6,139 nucleotides of DNA from Caldifarciminota bacterium (GTDB lineage: Bacteria > Hydrothermota > Hydrothermia > B15-G9 > WFZT01): assembly GCA_026986655.1 (NCBI GenBank), contig JALSOD010000311.1, positions 1-6,139 on the forward strand, written 5' to 3'. This document shows, in pieces, positions 5,760 to 6,139 of the stretch (position 1 is the stretch's first letter; each line of letters opens with the position of its first letter). The position numbers were made by a program, and so were the translations under genes. Under the pieces are notes generated by a model, which had not been told where the DNA came from, searched no databases, and saw only the letters and a program-made list of their open reading frames with translations.

Positions 5760-6139
5760 TTACACCTCACGTCCCAGGATTCTCATGAGTTTTTCCCTTA
5801 ATCTTCCCACGTGGGTTCCTCCCCAATATATTCTACCGCATTTAGGGCACTTTTCAAAGTGTTCCATATTTTGAAAAACGTAAAAAGGGACTTTTCCTCT
5901 AACTTCTTCTTTCTTGACGGGCACGAGAGGCACATTGCAAACTGTACAGCGAGAGAACGGATTAATTTCTTTCCAGAGCTGGAACCTTTCGACAACATCT
6001 TTTAGTTGAATTTCAGATTTTTCAGAGGGTAGAAAGTATATCCACACTCTGTGACCCTTCAGTTTTTTCAGGACTTCTGTATTTCTCGTTAAGATAATTC
6101 TTCCCTCATCCTGAGCGATTTTAACGATTTCATCAAGGT
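5760..6139 (-). CDS. Mut7-C RNase domain protein (PIN-like fold plus zinc ribbon), 5' end missing
   Basis: The reading frame stays open to the right edge, so 125 C-terminal residues are visible. A GTG at 6047 is an internal Val, not the start, because the conserved sequence continues upstream of it. The upstream part reads LDEIVKIAQDEGRIILTRNT (6078-6137), the last strand/helix of the PIN-like Mut7-C domain, followed by ERFQLW and then the family's zinc ribbon: FSRCTVCNVPL (Cys codons 5946-5948 and 5937-5939), KKEEV, and CPKCGRIYWGGTH (Cys codons 5847-5849 and 5838-5840). Mut7-C proteins (DUF82) are predicted RNases of unclear target. The acidic residue often seen in LTRD is Asn here (codon 6081-6083). 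The N-terminal acidic residues lie outside the window. It ends 2 nt before the polyferredoxin start. Family identity is firm, biological role unknown. Confidence 0.9.
   Translation of the reverse strand, partial: LDEIVKIAQDEGRIILTRNTEVLKKLKGHRVWIYFLPSEKSEIQLKDVVERFQLWKEINPFSRCTVCNVPLVPVKKEEVRGKVPFYVFQNMEHFEKCPKCGRIYWGGTHVGRLREKLMRILGREV
5763..5768 (-). promoter_or_regulatory. Ribosome binding site of the polyferredoxin gene
   Basis: GAGGTG forms the last two sense codons of the Mut7-C gene and sits 5 nt before the polyferredoxin ATG, which confirms that start and suggests coupled translation. Confidence 0.75.

Noticed and set aside
5798..6005. Alternative frames on both strands over the Mut7-C gene
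   Set aside because: The main minus-strand frame contains the complete zinc ribbon and remains open to the edge, so the others are shadows.
6045..6047. GTG as the start of the Mut7-C gene
   Set aside because: Family-conserved sequence (EGRIILTRN and following) continues in frame upstream of it, so the true start is beyond the window.

Overview
The window is compact protein-coding DNA, about 40% GC by eye. It carries seven genes, two of them cut by the window edges. It has no RNA gene, transposon, CRISPR array or long gene-free stretch; the largest gap is 165 bp. Strong AAGGAGGTG-type ribosome binding sites, an exported Ntn-hydrolase, anaerobe-type iron-sulfur proteins and a Mut7-C protein suggest an anaerobic, possibly thermophilic bacterium. 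A candidate phylum such as WOR-3/Hydrothermae or a Thermotogota relative would fit, but this is a weak guess from gene style only. The lineage cannot be fixed from this window.

Layout. (1) Positions 1-2129, minus strand: an exported six-bladed beta-propeller protein (SMP-30/NHL type), followed through a 4-bp ATGA stop/start overlap by a membrane-anchored penicillin-acylase-family hydrolase that runs off the left edge. (2) Positions 2295-2813, minus strand: a small CDP-alcohol phosphatidyltransferase-like membrane enzyme with an unusual motif spacing. (3) Positions 2814-2930: a divergent intergenic region with weak promoter-like hexamers and a 7-bp inverted repeat. (4) Positions 2931-5160, plus strand: a YwiC-like integral membrane protein, then 1 nt later a large radical SAM enzyme with a second, C-terminal cysteine cluster. 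(5) Positions 5185-6139, minus strand, converging on the radical SAM gene: a Mut7-C (PIN-like nuclease plus zinc ribbon) protein cut at the right edge, followed after 2 nt by a 16-cysteine NapG/MauM-type polyferredoxin.

How the genes may work together. The propeller and acylase are clearly co-translated and both act outside the cytoplasm, so a shared substrate or process is plausible. The YwiC-like and radical SAM genes are likewise coupled. The Mut7-C and polyferredoxin genes are adjacent and coupled, but no functional link is obvious. No complete new system is evident. The most unusual items are the acylase/propeller pair, the altered phosphatidyltransferase motif and the inverted repeat spanning both stop codons of the converging genes.
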